Assembly: GCA_949388605.1 (NCBI GenBank)
Contig: CASKJV010000002.1
Span: 62,001-126,000 of the forward strand
Source of the DNA: an uncultured Clostridia bacterium
Lineage (GTDB): Bacteria; Bacillota; Clostridia; TANB77; CAG-508
Direction: 5' to 3'
Length of the DNA stretch: 64,000 nucleotides
The notes under the pieces are model-generated. The model saw only the letters and a list, made by a program, of their open reading frames with translations. It was not told where the DNA came from and searched no databases. A program made the translations under genes and the position numbers. Positions 17,983-27,501 of this stretch are shown here, piece after piece. Every line of letters begins with the position of its first letter. Within the stretch, counting starts at the first letter, position 1.

Positions 17983-18888
17983 TTACGGTTTTTCTAAACT
18001 GATTTTTCCTAACTTGCAAGTTCTAAAATCTTCTAAAATAATTCTAGCAATTTTTTCATCATCAATATTTCCACCAGAAACAAGTGCTCCTCTTTTTTTA
18101 CCAATTAATTTCATTAATTCATATATAGGATTTGAATTTTCTTCTATTCCTATAATTTCACTATCTGATATTTTATATCTTTGAATTACATTTTCTTTGT
18201 AATCTTCATATAATCTTTTTAATAATTCATAAGCAACTTCTGTCTTTTCCAAAATATCATCTTTAATAGTTCCTGTAAAAGCTAAATTTAAAGCTATTTC
18301 ATTATTTTCAAATTTAGGCCATAATACACCTGGAGTATCTAATAATTCTTGATTTTTTCCTATTCTAATCCACTGTTTAGATTTTGTTACTCCTGGTCTA
18401 TTTCCAACTTCTAGCTTATTTTTCTTTGCTATTCTATTTATAAAAGAAGACTTTCCTACATTCGGAATACCTAAAATCATAACTCTAATTGTTTTATTTA
18501 TTCTTCCTCTAGCTGCTTGTTTTGCAATTTCATCTTTCATGAGTTCATCAATTTTTTTTGATACTTTTTCTATTCCTTTTCCTGTATTTGCATCAGTTAA
18601 AATTACTGGTGCTTCTTGAGATAGTTTCTCTAACCATTTTTTATTAATTCCTTCATCTGATAAATCACATTTATTTAAAAGAATTATTCTTTTTTTATTT
18701 TTTGTTAAATTCTTTATATCTGGATTTCTACTTGCTATTGGTATTCTGCTATCCAATAATTCAATAACAACATCTATTAATTTTAAATCTTGTTCTATTT
18801 GCTTTCTTGTTTTTGCCATATGTCCTGGATACCAATTGATTGAAACTTTAGAAAACACCTCTTGATTATCTTTTTTATTATTACTCAT
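17983..18888 (-). CDS. rbgA: Ribosome biogenesis GTPase YlqF/RbgA
   Basis: Circularly permuted GTPase needed for late assembly of the 50S subunit. The order of motifs is diagnostic: the N-terminal INWYPGHMAKTRK, G4 LLNKCD near residue 88, then G1 GIPNVGKSS, G3 DTPGVLWP, and a C-terminal helical domain. The length of 301 residues is slightly long. It is translationally coupled to the gene upstream (8-base overlap at 18881-18888) and followed closely by mrnC. Confidence 0.96.
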   Translation of the reverse strand: MSNNKKDNQEVFSKVSINWYPGHMAKTRKQIEQDLKLIDVVIELLDSRIPIASRNPDIKNLTKNKKRIILLNKCDLSDEGINKKWLEKLSQEAPVILTDANTGKGIEKVSKKIDELMKDEIAKQAARGRINKTIRVMILGIPNVGKSSFINRIAKKNKLEVGNRPGVTKSKQWIRIGKNQELLDTPGVLWPKFENNEIALNLAFTGTIKDDILEKTEVAYELLKRLYEDYKENVIQRYKISDSEIIGIEENSNPIYELMKLIGKKRGALVSGGNIDDEKIARIILEDFRTCKLGKISLEKP

Positions 18889-19768
18889 CTATTTCACCTT
18901 CTTTATTATCAATTTTCTTTACTTCGTCTATGTATTTATAATTTAAACTATTACTTTTTGATATTGCAGACTTTTTAGTCTCTTTCTCATATAAATCTTT
19001 TGCACCTTTAGCAACTCCTCCACCTCTTTTAGCTACTTTTAAATTTTCTTTTAATCCATGAGGTCTTTCTTCTCTTGCAATATCTCTTGTTGCTATCTCT
19101 CCAATATTAGTAAGTGCCACTTCTATATCTGTCATATTATCTCTTAATGATTCTTTTCTAATTCCTTTTAATTTTTTATATTCACTGGCTTTCATTCCAG
19201 ACCAACCTTTGTATATTTCATTTGTTAATAGTGCATATTCGATAGGTTTGTTAATTCCGCCATCTTTCCAAACATCTGTAAGTTTAAATCTATCAACTAT
19301 TCCTGTTAATCTAGCTTTTATCCATTCATCAGAATAGCCTTTATTTCGATAATATTCTACTGCTCTATTAACTGCTATTTCTGGATCAAACACTTCATCT
19401 ATTCTTTCACTTCCTAGATTAGCAAGCCAAACTTTAAACGGTTCTGCTTTAGGACTTGGAACTGACTCAATAAGTCTTAAAATTCCTTTCGTGTCCAATA
19501 CATCTCTCAACCTCATTTTTCCATCTGATGCTAACATTTTCAACTGACTACAAAATGTAGTCAGTTCGCTGCCTTCCTTTTTTAATCTATTTTTTAATAC
19601 AGACCAATATTTTCTAGGCTCTTTACTATCTGTTAATGCCCTAATTACATCAACAACGCTGAAAAAATATTCTTCTTTTTCACTATCCCATATACTTCTT
19701 ATCTCTTTATCTTCAAAAAGATTTGATATTGTTTCTAATTTATTGTCTATAATATTCTCTCCTTTCAT
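18881..19768 (-). CDS. BRO-N/phage antirepressor-like protein
   Basis: Residues about 15-115 look like a BRO-N (antirepressor) domain: IRSIWDSEKEEYFFSVVDVI, YWSVLKNRLKKEG and MRLRDVLDTKGILRLIESVPS. The C-terminal 170 residues (KGYSDEWIKARLTGIVDR, KGWSGMKASEYKKLKGI, THREE-helix style charged segments, RGGGVAKGAKDLYEKETKKS) resemble the tail of chromosomal phage-antirepressor and DinD-like proteins. No other phage gene is near. AAAGGAG lies inside the first codons, after the ATG, and a TATAAC box ends six bases before it, so the message may be leaderless or start downstream. It overlaps rbgA by eight bases. Confidence 0.72.
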   Translation of the reverse strand: MKGENIIDNKLETISNLFEDKEIRSIWDSEKEEYFFSVVDVIRALTDSKEPRKYWSVLKNRLKKEGSELTTFCSQLKMLASDGKMRLRDVLDTKGILRLIESVPSPKAEPFKVWLANLGSERIDEVFDPEIAVNRAVEYYRNKGYSDEWIKARLTGIVDRFKLTDVWKDGGINKPIEYALLTNEIYKGWSGMKASEYKKLKGIRKESLRDNMTDIEVALTNIGEIATRDIAREERPHGLKENLKVAKRGGGVAKGAKDLYEKETKKSAISKSNSLNYKYIDEVKKIDNKEGEIDE

Positions 19769-20056
19769 TTTATGTTATAATTTGATTTTACTATAATCCA
19801 TTCAACTTTATTGTATTATTTTTTACTATTTGCTATCCAGTTTTAGTTTAATTATTAAAAATCATATTTTTGCTTAAATATGTAAAAATTCATTTAAAAG
19901 AAATACTTATTTTAAAAGCTTTTGTCAAGTGTTTTCTTAAATCCCCATTTCCCTGTTAATATTTGTCGAATTTTGTTTATTATTTTCCATAACTTTTCAC
20001 TTCCTTTGATTTTTTATTAATTCATTTTTATTTTTAATAGCATATATTATAATTCT

Positions 20057-20878
20057 TTATATTGTTATAATTGCAACAATTGCATTCTCTAATAATTCAT
20101 CATACTGTTCTTTATCTATATTAAGTATATCAAATGATTTTATATCATCTTTTACTTCACTAAATTTATGTATTTCAACATTACTAAATCCAATTTCTTT
20201 CATAAATTTTTTTATATGATTGAAATCTTCAAATCTATCTTTTAAGTCATTTCTAGAAGTTACATCGTTTAAATTACTATTTAATTCTGGATTAACATTA
20301 TTTTGACTTTTTATAAATTTTTTAGGTGTTACATCACATGTAATCCAAATCCCATTATATTCTTTTAGCATTTTATAAATATTAGTTGCTACTATCTTTT
20401 TCTCATCAAATGTCAAATATCTTAATAGCCCTTCATTAATTATTGCTAGTTCTTTATCTTTTCTGAAATATTGGTTACTTTTATTAAAATCTTCGTAATT
20501 TAAAGCACTACCATTTATTACATGTAGATTTTCATTATTTAAGTTTAGTTCTTTTAACAATTCATTTTTGTTTTTGACTACGCCTTCTAAATCCATTTCA
20601 ACATATCTGTAATCTTTTTTAGAATAAATTATTCCCCTAGAAGAATATCCTGCTGCAATTTCCAAAACTTGATTAATTTTAGTTAATTCTAATAATTTAT
20701 TAGTTAATTTATATCTTGCTTCTATTTCTGGAGCCAGCATTTTATTTAAATTAACTTTTTCATTACAATTGGTGCATAGCCATTCATATATAGTTTTTTC
20801 ATAAGGTATATCAGTAAAAGTTCTAGGATATGAAGTTACTATTGCAGTTGGACTAATACTTTCAAAATTTTCTAGCAT
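20057..20878 (-). CDS. SAM-dependent methyltransferase, LCM/COG3315-like
   Basis: A 273-residue protein resembling leucine carboxyl methyltransferase-type enzymes: an N-terminal helical cap (YEWLCTNC, APEIEARYKLTNKLL), motif I LEIAAGYSSRGI, then YVEMDLEGVVKNKNELLKEL, LAIINEGLLRYLTFDEK and GIWITCDVTPKKF. These features match bacterial homologues annotated as polyketide O-methyltransferases or simply class I methyltransferases. The substrate cannot be read from sequence. It is transcribed alone. The 290 bases before 20057, up to the antirepressor promoter, show no gene. Confidence 0.7.
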   Translation of the reverse strand: MLENFESISPTAIVTSYPRTFTDIPYEKTIYEWLCTNCNEKVNLNKMLAPEIEARYKLTNKLLELTKINQVLEIAAGYSSRGIIYSKKDYRYVEMDLEGVVKNKNELLKELNLNNENLHVINGSALNYEDFNKSNQYFRKDKELAIINEGLLRYLTFDEKKIVATNIYKMLKEYNGIWITCDVTPKKFIKSQNNVNPELNSNLNDVTSRNDLKDRFEDFNHIKKFMKEIGFSNVEIHKFSEVKDDIKSFDILNIDKEQYDELLENAIVAIITI

Positions 20879-21026
20879 TTATTTTCTCCTTTTAATTTTA
20901 CCTTTTTTAGTATAATTCAAAAATTTCTTTATTATATCATTTATGGAGCATAGTCAATACTCATCTCATAAGCATCTAGTATCTGTTACTTACTGGTAAA
21001 ATTCATTATCTTTATCTATCTTTAAC

Positions 21027-21515
21027 TTACTTCAATTTAACATTATTTTCTATTAAAACACTTTCTAATGTTTCATTTTCATTAATAATATACAAATTTT
21101 CATAATTTCTTTGTAAAGCATCTTCATAATAAGGTATAAATACATCTTTCAGTCTATTAATAAAATTTTCATTATTGCCTCTATTAATGCATCTTTTCTT
21201 TACTTCTTCCCAATTATTAATATTAGGATATGCAATACTATATTTGATATTATTTTTATCAAAATAATCAAGATGTTCTGGCTTTAATTGAACTAAAATT
21301 ACATCGTATTTTTTTACAGCTTCATTAATTGCTTTATAGTAATTATCTGGCCAATCTTTATTTATTTCTCTTTTAGTTCCTTTTCTCATTTCAACAGGAA
21401 CATTTTCTATTTCAGCATTATTATGTTTATAATTACTTGATTCTAAGTCAAGTACATTACTATATTTCTTGCCTAAAACACTTTTTCCACATGTTGCAAA
21501 ACCTGCAATTATCAT
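21027..21515 (-). CDS. Small P-loop kinase-like protein
   Basis: A 162-residue protein beginning with a Walker A motif GFATCGKS at residues 5-12. The rest fits a compact nucleoside/adenylate-kinase-like fold: LDLESSNYKH, VILVQLKPEHLDYF, SIAYPNINNWEEVKKRCINRG and a helical end. Proteins of this type occur in prophages and on chromosomes without assigned substrates. It is flanked by 140-170 base gaps and is probably its own unit. Confidence 0.6.
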   Translation of the reverse strand: MIIAGFATCGKSVLGKKYSNVLDLESSNYKHNNAEIENVPVEMRKGTKREINKDWPDNYYKAINEAVKKYDVILVQLKPEHLDYFDKNNIKYSIAYPNINNWEEVKKRCINRGNNENFINRLKDVFIPYYEDALQRNYENLYIINENETLESVLIENNVKLK

Positions 21516-21648
21516 CTTTTCTCCCTTATTTACTATTTTTAAACTTTCAATTTATTTAACAAACTTGTTATTGTTTTTTATTTTATTATATAAATTATAT
21601 AATAAAGTACTCTTAATTCACTATCTTACAATTAATTTAAATATAATT

Positions 21649-21677
21649 AACCTATAACTAAGTTCTAGTTATAGGTT
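21649..21677 (-). terminator. Terminator after the 21686 gene
   Basis: AACCTATAACTA and TAGTTATAGGTT form a perfect 12-bp stem with a five-base loop, nine bases beyond the stop on the minus strand. Confidence 0.75.
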
Positions 21678-21685
21678 TTACTATA

Positions 21686-22150
21686 TTAAAATTTATATTG
21701 ATTTCTATCTGCTCTTTCATCAAATTTTCTATCATAATCTTCATTTTTATAAAACCAATCTGCTTTTTTTGAACCATTACCTATATTTCTATTTTTATTT
21801 AATAATACATCAAAAAAAGTTAACATTGGTAATACAACACCAACTGCAATAAAAATCATATTAGCACTATTTACAACATCAAGTCCTGTTGAAGACATTA
21901 GCACTTCATATAATGCTGTTCCAAAATATGCAGCATATAAAGCAAAATATGCGGCTGCACCTACAACATTTCTTTTTACAACTAATACTAAACATGGTAA
22001 TGTGGCAAATAGTAATGCTATTTCAACAGTAGTATTTAATGGTGTAGCAAAAAATTCAACATCTAATTGATATAATAGAGTTGTAATTGCTCTAAAACCC
22101 CAAAATATTATTGCTAAAAATGTAAGTAAATAACTATATAAATTTATCAT
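21686..22150 (-). CDS. Unknown four-helix membrane protein
   Basis: A 154-residue protein with four hydrophobic segments at about residues 5-25, 40-58, 63-85 and 94-116, followed by a charged 35-residue cytoplasmic tail (NKNRNIGNGSKKADWFYK, then Asp/Arg-rich). It has a GGAGG site and its own terminator. I do not recognise the family and see no transport or catalytic motif. Confidence 0.65.
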   Translation of the reverse strand: MINLYSYLLTFLAIIFWGFRAITTLLYQLDVEFFATPLNTTVEIALLFATLPCLVLVVKRNVVGAAAYFALYAAYFGTALYEVLMSSTGLDVVNSANMIFIAVGVVLPMLTFFDVLLNKNRNIGNGSKKADWFYKNEDYDRKFDERADRNQYKF

Positions 22151-22238
22151 ATGTAATCCTCCTTAATTTAATTTATATTTTAGCATAAATTAATATTCAT
22201 AGCAAGATTTCTTTTAATATTGTAACTTCAAAAAAATA

Positions 22239-22276
22239 CATCTCAAATATTAAATGTTAAATTAATATTTGAGATG
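22239..22276 (-). terminator. Terminator after the DUF1292 gene
   Basis: CATCTCAAATATTA and TAATATTTGAGATG form a perfect 14-bp stem; the minus strand continues TGTATTTTTTT. It ends the ireB-yqgF-DUF1292 stretch. Confidence 0.8.
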
Positions 22277-22293
22277 CGATTTTACACATATTT

Positions 22294-22611
22294 TTATTCA
22301 CCATCTGTGAAATTAAATTCTTCTTTGAATTTTTCTTTAAAAATTTCAAATACAGCTGTTAAAGTTGCTTCATCATCAACACTAACATATGATTCTTCTT
22401 CATCGTTTTCTTCTGAATCATCAACTTTTAGTATAACAACCTCTCCATCGTCTTCTTCACCATCTTCAAGTATTGGTAGTAATACTATATAATCTTCTGA
22501 TTCATATTCTATTAAATCTAAAAATTCAAATTTTACTTCATTTCCATTTTCATCATTTAATATTATAATATTACTAAGTTCTTCTTCAAATCCATTATTT
22601 TCTTCGTCCAT
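22294..22611 (-). CDS. DUF1292 family protein
   Basis: A very acidic 105-residue cytoplasmic protein. The core IILNDENGNEVKFEFLDLIE, then YIVLLPI and EVVILKV, is the DUF1292 pattern. The family has no known function but is regularly found downstream of yqgF and ireB in Clostridia, as here. The C-terminal part (residues 75-105) is a predicted helix ending FKEKFKEEFNF. Confidence 0.85.
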   Translation of the reverse strand: MDEENNGFEEELSNIIILNDENGNEVKFEFLDLIEYESEDYIVLLPILEDGEEDDGEVVILKVDDSEENDEEESYVSVDDEATLTAVFEIFKEKFKEEFNFTDGE

Positions 22612-22735
22612 TTTAATTCTCCTTCCTTTGTATAAAAATTATACAAATTTAAAATTATAATATACTAAAGATAATATTTTTGCAATACTTTTATGTATTT
22701 TTTTACCTTTATAATTAATATCTTCATTTTATGTT

Positions 22736-23152
22736 TTATTTTTGTTTGTTTATATACATTTCCAATATGTATACTGCTGAAATTGTATCTACAATTCCCC
22801 TTTTTTTTGTTTTATTAATATCTAAAAAATTCATTGTTTTATGAGCAGCAACTGTTGTTAGTCTTTCATCTATTGTTTCAATTTTAATTTTATTATATTT
22901 GCATTTTAATTTATGAATAAATTTTTCTGTTACTTCTGCTCTTATTGTTTTGGTTCCGTCCATATTATATGGCATTCCAACTACTATTATTTCAGATGGA
23001 TATTGTTCTAATATTTCATCTAGCCTTTTTAACAATATTTTATCATTACCTTTATGACTAATTGTTTCTAATCCTTGTGCAGTAATACCTAGGCTATCAG
23101 TAACAGCAATTCCTACTCTACTATCACCATAATCTATTCCTAAAATTCTCAT
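22736..23152 (-). CDS. yqgF: Holliday junction resolvase-like YqgF/RuvX
   Basis: RNase H-fold nuclease family linked to 16S rRNA processing and, by fold, to Holliday junction resolution. The catalytic motifs are GIDYGDSRVGIA at the start, VGMPYNMDG, and TIDERLTTVAAH near residue 100. The length of 138 residues is typical. It lies four bases after ireB on the same transcript. Confidence 0.95.
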   Translation of the reverse strand: MRILGIDYGDSRVGIAVTDSLGITAQGLETISHKGNDKILLKRLDEILEQYPSEIIVVGMPYNMDGTKTIRAEVTEKFIHKLKCKYNKIKIETIDERLTTVAAHKTMNFLDINKTKKRGIVDTISAVYILEMYINKQK

Positions 23153-23156
23153 ATAG

Positions 23157-23411
23157 TTATTCTTCCAATCCGATATAATATTTAACCATTTTTTCTAGGA
23201 GTTCATCTCTTTCTATTAACCTAATTAAATTTCTAGCATCATTATGACTAGTAATATAAGTAGGATCACCAGACAATATATATCCAACAATTTGATTTAT
23301 AGGATTATATCCTTTTTCAACTAATGCCTGATATACTTCTTTTAAAATTTCTTTTGCTCTTATACTTTTGTCTTTATCAACTTTGAAACTCATTGTTTTG
23401 TCAATAGCCAT
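23157..23411 (-). CDS. ireB: IreB family regulatory phosphoprotein
   Basis: Small (84-residue) DUF965 protein. In Enterococcus IreB is phosphorylated by the PASTA kinase IreK and negatively controls cephalosporin resistance. Family hallmarks are [10 protein letters not shown] near the start, [19 protein letters not shown] and [15 protein letters not shown]. The usual upstream neighbour alaS is absent here; the upstream gene is the GAF/GGDEF-like protein, 11 bases away. Confidence 0.95.
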   Translation of the reverse strand: MAIDKTMSFKVDKDKSIRAKEILKEVYQALVEKGYNPINQIVGYILSGDPTYITSHNDARNLIRLIERDELLEKMVKYYIGLEE

Positions 23412-23422
23412 TTTAGTCCCTC

Positions 23423-24559
23423 CTAAATATAATTAATTTGACTTTCAGTTTTGTCCACAGAATCTAAATATTCTTCTAATTTTTTATTTAATTGTTCTAA
23501 ACCAGTTCCTTTATAATAAGTAGAAACAACAAAGTTTAGTATTGGTGAAGCTGCTTTTTCTTCTTGCAATTCTTTTACTTTTACTCTTTTTCCATTTAGA
23601 ACTTTTACAACTGTTTTTTCTGCAGCTTCTTCTATAATTTCAATTTCTTCTATTTCTGATTTTAAGTCTTTTAGGAATTCGTCAACACTATTTTCTTCAA
23701 CACCAGAAAATACAATTACGAATTTTGGTCCCATATATCTTACAAAAACATATTGTGTAGCCATTTTAGTTTTTACTACATTACTTATTTCAGTAATTAT
23801 ATCATTACCAAAATTTCTTCCAACTTTTTCATTAATTTCTTCTATATTTGTTATTTTAAACATACACACTGCTGAAGTTGGATATTTATCAAATGTTTTC
23901 TTTCCTTTACTATATAAATATTCTGCTGAAAATAATCCAGTAAATTTGTCAATTCTAATAATATTTTCCATTGCATCTTGATATGACATTGTTGATAAAA
24001 CAGAAATTATATTATCTTTAACAACTTCAATTATTGTAGTATTAGTTTTATCAAATGCATGCATTCTTCCACTTTCCATTATCCAATAACCAATATAAAT
24101 ATTATCTATATAAAGTGGGAAAAACATTGCTGATTTTGCTCTACCCATTTCAACTTTTTGATAAGGTAATTTTTCATTTTCATTTTCTATAGTTACATAT
24201 TTAGGTGTTGCATTTCTAATACTATCTTGAAAAATTTCTTCGCTTCCCAAATTAGCTAATACTTCATGATGTATTTTATCTACATTTGTTGCTTTTATAA
24301 CATATTCAGCTCCATTAAATACTACTATTGTTGAATACTTAATATCGTATTTTTCTATTACAATATCATTTATTGCATTTAACTTAGTATCTACAGAATC
24401 TTCTTCCCCTGCAATTTTCATAAAATCTTGTAAGACTGTTAACTGATCAATTAATTGATTTATGTTATTGTATGAGTCTATCTTTTTCTGAATATGGATA
24501 TTATATGAAATTAACACTCCTATTACAACTATTAAAATTATTATTACAACTACCGCCAA
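23423..24559 (-). CDS. Membrane protein with GAF and degenerate GGDEF domains
   Basis: A 378-residue protein with an N-terminal membrane anchor (residues 1-20), a coiled stretch, a GAF-like domain (about 40-175; [38 protein letters not shown]) and a GGDEF-like domain (about 195-320; [34 protein letters not shown]). The catalytic GGDEF loop is replaced by [10 protein letters not shown], so c-di-GMP synthesis is unlikely. The start is TTG at 24559 with GAGGTG upstream. It lies 22 bases after the CpaE-like gene, suggesting a common unit. Confidence 0.75.
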   Translation of the reverse strand: MAVVVIIILIVVIGVLISYNIHIQKKIDSYNNINQLIDQLTVLQDFMKIAGEEDSVDTKLNAINDIVIEKYDIKYSTIVVFNGAEYVIKATNVDKIHHEVLANLGSEEIFQDSIRNATPKYVTIENENEKLPYQKVEMGRAKSAMFFPLYIDNIYIGYWIMESGRMHAFDKTNTTIIEVVKDNIISVLSTMSYQDAMENIIRIDKFTGLFSAEYLYSKGKKTFDKYPTSAVCMFKITNIEEINEKVGRNFGNDIITEISNVVKTKMATQYVFVRYMGPKFVIVFSGVEENSVDEFLKDLKSEIEEIEIIEEAAEKTVVKVLNGKRVKVKELQEEKAASPILNFVVSTYYKGTGLEQLNKKLEEYLDSVDKTESQINYI

Positions 24560-24581
24560 AACATTTCACCTCTATTATATT

Positions 24582-27497
24582 TTAGTGCTTCTTTCTCATC
24601 TGATTTAATGTATTATCTATATTTTTTGAAAAACCTTTACTTGCAAAATTATTGCTTTGAACTGGTGTTTTCCCATTTCCATAAGTTGATTTACTTACTA
24701 AAGGATACACCATATTTCCTAAAGTCTTTAATTTACTTATAAAAGACTTTGAATATCCATTTAAGGATATAGAACATGTTGCCATTGAATCTAAATATTT
24801 CGCATAAACACTATCTTCAAATGGTATTGTACATGCTTTTACCATATCTTTATTAAATAATTCATTCATATATGACATTGAAGGATCATTATAGAAAGAC
24901 ATTCCTCCAATTATTGCTTTTTCACTTAAGCTTTTTACCTTTATTTCTTTATTAACTACAACTCTAACTTTTTCTGGCTCTAACACACCAATATTTTTTA
25001 AATCCCTTAAAAATGCTGTTAATGGTTGAATTGTTAAAATATCCATAGATTGAACTAAGTATATTTCTTGACAGCTAGCAAAATATGCTGGTGGTGTATC
25101 AAAATCACAATCAATTAGAATTAATGAATAATTTTGAACTAAGGTTGATAAAATTGTTTCTGCATCTGAATAATCTTTTCCATCATTTGGTAATGCTGTA
25201 AAAACTGTTAGATTTTTATTAACTCTTATTCCTTCATTAAAGCCATTTGATAATTTACTAATAGAATTATAAGCAATATTTCTTAGTTCTTCTTGATTAT
25301 TTGTATATATATAATAAGAATTTCTATTTTGAGTCATATCTAATATTGCTGTATTTATTCCAAGTGATGAAAATAAAATAGCAAGATTATTAACTAAGAA
25401 TGAAGTACCATTTTTAGTTGTTCCTAAAAATGTAACTATTTTTTTATCTTTTGTTAATAAACTGTTTAAATTGGACATAGAATAATCTACTTTTGGTTTT
25501 ATACTATCTATTTCAGTTGATGAACTTATATCTTCATTTGCAAAATTTGAATTTTCTATATCATTTTCAAAATCATCATCTACTCCTGGAATTGTCTGCG
25601 TTTCAATATCATCTAAGTCATCTAAGTCTGGTAAATTAACTTCATCTGTATATTCTTCTTCAAAGTCATCTTCCATTCCTGGTAATGTTTCTTCTTCAAA
25701 GTCTTCATCTATTCCTGGTAATGCTTCTTCTTCGAAGTCATCATCCATTCCTGGTAATGCTTCTTCTTCAAAGTCTTCTTCCATTCCTAGTAGTTCTTCT
25801 TCTTCAAAATCGTCATCCATTCCTAGTAGTTCTTCTTCTTCAAAATCATCATCTATTCCTGGTAATGTTTCTTCTTCAAAGTCCTCTTCCATTCCTAGCA
25901 ATGCATCATCTTCAAAATCATCATCCATTCCTGGTAATGTTTCTTCTTCAAAGTCCTCTTCCATTCCTAGCAATGCATCATCTTCAAAATCATCATCCAT
26001 TCCTGGTAATGTTTCTTCTTCAAAGTCCTCTTCCATTCCTGGTAATGTTTCTTCTTCAAAATCATCATCCATTCCTAGCAATGCATCATCTGCAAAATCA
26101 TCATCCATTCCTGGTAATGTTTCTTCTTCAAAGTCTTCTTCCATTCCTGGTAATGTTTCTTCTCCAAAGTCTTCATTCATTCCTAGTAATGTTTCTTCTT
26201 CGAAATCACTATTTACTTCTGGAACTTTAAAAGTTTTATCCAAACTTTCGAATTCATCTTCCATTGGTAATATAAATTCGTCTTCATCTTTTTTTGTTTT
26301 TTTCTTATTTAATTTATTTTTATTTTCAATAACTGGTGGAATTGAAGCTTTAGTAATTTTTGGAGTTTTTTCTTCTGTTTTTTTCTTTCTTACTTTTTTT
26401 ACAACAACTCTTCCATCAGGCATTACAACTTTCTTTTCTATAATATCTGATTCATTAACTGTTTTCTCAGTTCTTTTTTTATTTAATGCTTCTTTTTTTT
26501 CTTTAACACTAGGTTGTGTTGTTTTTGTATTTTTAGCTTCTTCTAATTCTGTTTTCTTATTAATAACTTTTTTTGTTTTTTTAGATTTATCTGCTACATT
26601 TGGAACTTCAAGTTTATTTCCTACTGGCTTAACTGGTTGAGGAGTTTTATTTTTTGAAGTTCTAACAGATGCAGGAATTACTATAGGTCCTGACATTTTA
26701 TTTTCATTCATTTTACTTTCAATTATATCTATTTTTATACCTGCATTCTTTTGAGCATTCCTTGTTTTTAAAGAATCTCTATTAACTTTTTGAATAGTTC
26801 CACTTACAGACATTAATTCTTGATATTTAGAACTATCTTCTTCTAATACTGCTTTAACATTTATAGGCAAACAATTTACTATAATTCTTAATTGGTCATC
26901 TGTATATTGTGATGCAATATTATCAAAACTTTCTGCAAATTTGTCTGTATTTTTTCCTAGTTTTTTGAAATGTGTATTTATGTTTTGTATTTCTAATTCA
27001 CTAACTTCTTTATCACTTTCTTTAGTATAATTCACATCATCAGAATCTATTTTATAATACATTTTTGCTTCTTTTTTTACTCTAGGCTTATTTATTAGCT
27101 TGCAAACTTGTTCCATACTTCTTTCAGTACCTAATAAAGCATTATAAATTCCTATACCAAATATTTTAACTAAAAATGAAGTACCTTTTGTACGTCTATC
27201 TGAACATATTAAAATAATTGCAGTATCATTTCCATCAATGTCTTGTGCTTCATCGCTAATATTATCAAGTTTATCAAAGATAAATTTATCTATTGCATCA
27301 TAATTATTATTTGAAAATGGTTCTAAATCTTCACTTATAACTATTCTATCATAGCTTTTATCCTTTTGTATCTCTTTTAATATTGCGTCAAAGTAATAAA
27401 CATTTTTAAAGGAAAGAATTTCTTTATATTCTTTCTGATATCTTTTTATTATATTCTCTGATATCTTTTCATTACTAACCGCAAATAAAACTTTCAT
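24582..27497 (-). CDS. CpaE/TadZ-like ATPase with acidic 12-residue repeats
   Basis: A 971-residue protein with four regions: an atypical receiver-like N-terminus (1-150, MKVLFAVSN, IILICSDRR); a Lys/Thr-rich linker (about 230-420); fifteen 12-residue acidic repeats (429-608, consensus DDFEEExLxGM); and a MinD/CpaE-type domain (about 680-940). The P-loop is FLGTTKNGTSFLVNNLA: the Walker A Lys is Thr, as happens in CpaE/TadZ proteins, and LILIDCDFDTPP is the Walker B strand. CpaE/TadZ proteins place Flp-type pilus machines at cell poles. I start at 27497, where GGAGGGG precedes the ATG. No Tad secretion gene is in the window. Confidence 0.72.
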   Translation of the reverse strand: MKVLFAVSNEKISENIIKRYQKEYKEILSFKNVYYFDAILKEIQKDKSYDRIVISEDLEPFSNNNYDAIDKFIFDKLDNISDEAQDIDGNDTAIILICSDRRTKGTSFLVKIFGIGIYNALLGTERSMEQVCKLINKPRVKKEAKMYYKIDSDDVNYTKESDKEVSELEIQNINTHFKKLGKNTDKFAESFDNIASQYTDDQLRIIVNCLPINVKAVLEEDSSKYQELMSVSGTIQKVNRDSLKTRNAQKNAGIKIDIIESKMNENKMSGPIVIPASVRTSKNKTPQPVKPVGNKLEVPNVADKSKKTKKVINKKTELEEAKNTKTTQPSVKEKKEALNKKRTEKTVNESDIIEKKVVMPDGRVVVKKVRKKKTEEKTPKITKASIPPVIENKNKLNKKKTKKDEDEFILPMEDEFESLDKTFKVPEVNSDFEEETLLGMNEDFGEETLPGMEEDFEEETLPGMDDDFADDALLGMDDDFEEETLPGMEEDFEEETLPGMDDDFEDDALLGMEEDFEEETLPGMDDDFEDDALLGMEEDFEEETLPGIDDDFEEEELLGMDDDFEEEELLGMEEDFEEEALPGMDDDFEEEALPGIDEDFEEETLPGMEDDFEEEYTDEVNLPDLDDLDDIETQTIPGVDDDFENDIENSNFANEDISSSTEIDSIKPKVDYSMSNLNSLLTKDKKIVTFLGTTKNGTSFLVNNLAILFSSLGINTAILDMTQNRNSYYIYTNNQEELRNIAYNSISKLSNGFNEGIRVNKNLTVFTALPNDGKDYSDAETILSTLVQNYSLILIDCDFDTPPAYFASCQEIYLVQSMDILTIQPLTAFLRDLKNIGVLEPEKVRVVVNKEIKVKSLSEKAIIGGMSFYNDPSMSYMNELFNKDMVKACTIPFEDSVYAKYLDSMATCSISLNGYSKSFISKLKTLGNMVYPLVSKSTYGNGKTPVQSNNFASKGFSKNIDNTLNQMRKKH
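25674..26213 (-). repeat. 15 x 36-bp in-frame tandem repeat
   Basis: 540 bases made of fifteen 36-bp units, each encoding a 12-residue acidic module ending LPGM, LLGM or LPGI. Several non-adjacent units are identical, and higher-order blocks alternate DDDFEDDALLGM with EEDFEEETLPGM, which indicates amplification by unequal recombination or slippage. Expect copy-number variation between strains and assembly collapse. Confidence 0.95.
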
Positions 27498-27501
27498 TTG
27501 T

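Noticed and set aside
18881..21515. A prophage remnant around the antirepressor-like gene
   Set aside because: Only one phage-like domain is present, with no integrase, structural genes or attachment repeats nearby.
25674..26213. CRISPR-like array with 36-bp period
   Set aside because: The 36-bp units are contiguous, in frame with the coding sequence, and there are no spacers.
25685..26230. A 181-codon plus-strand frame rich in Leu, His and Phe
   Set aside because: It is the antisense of the acidic tandem repeat; periodic composition only, with no ribosome site.
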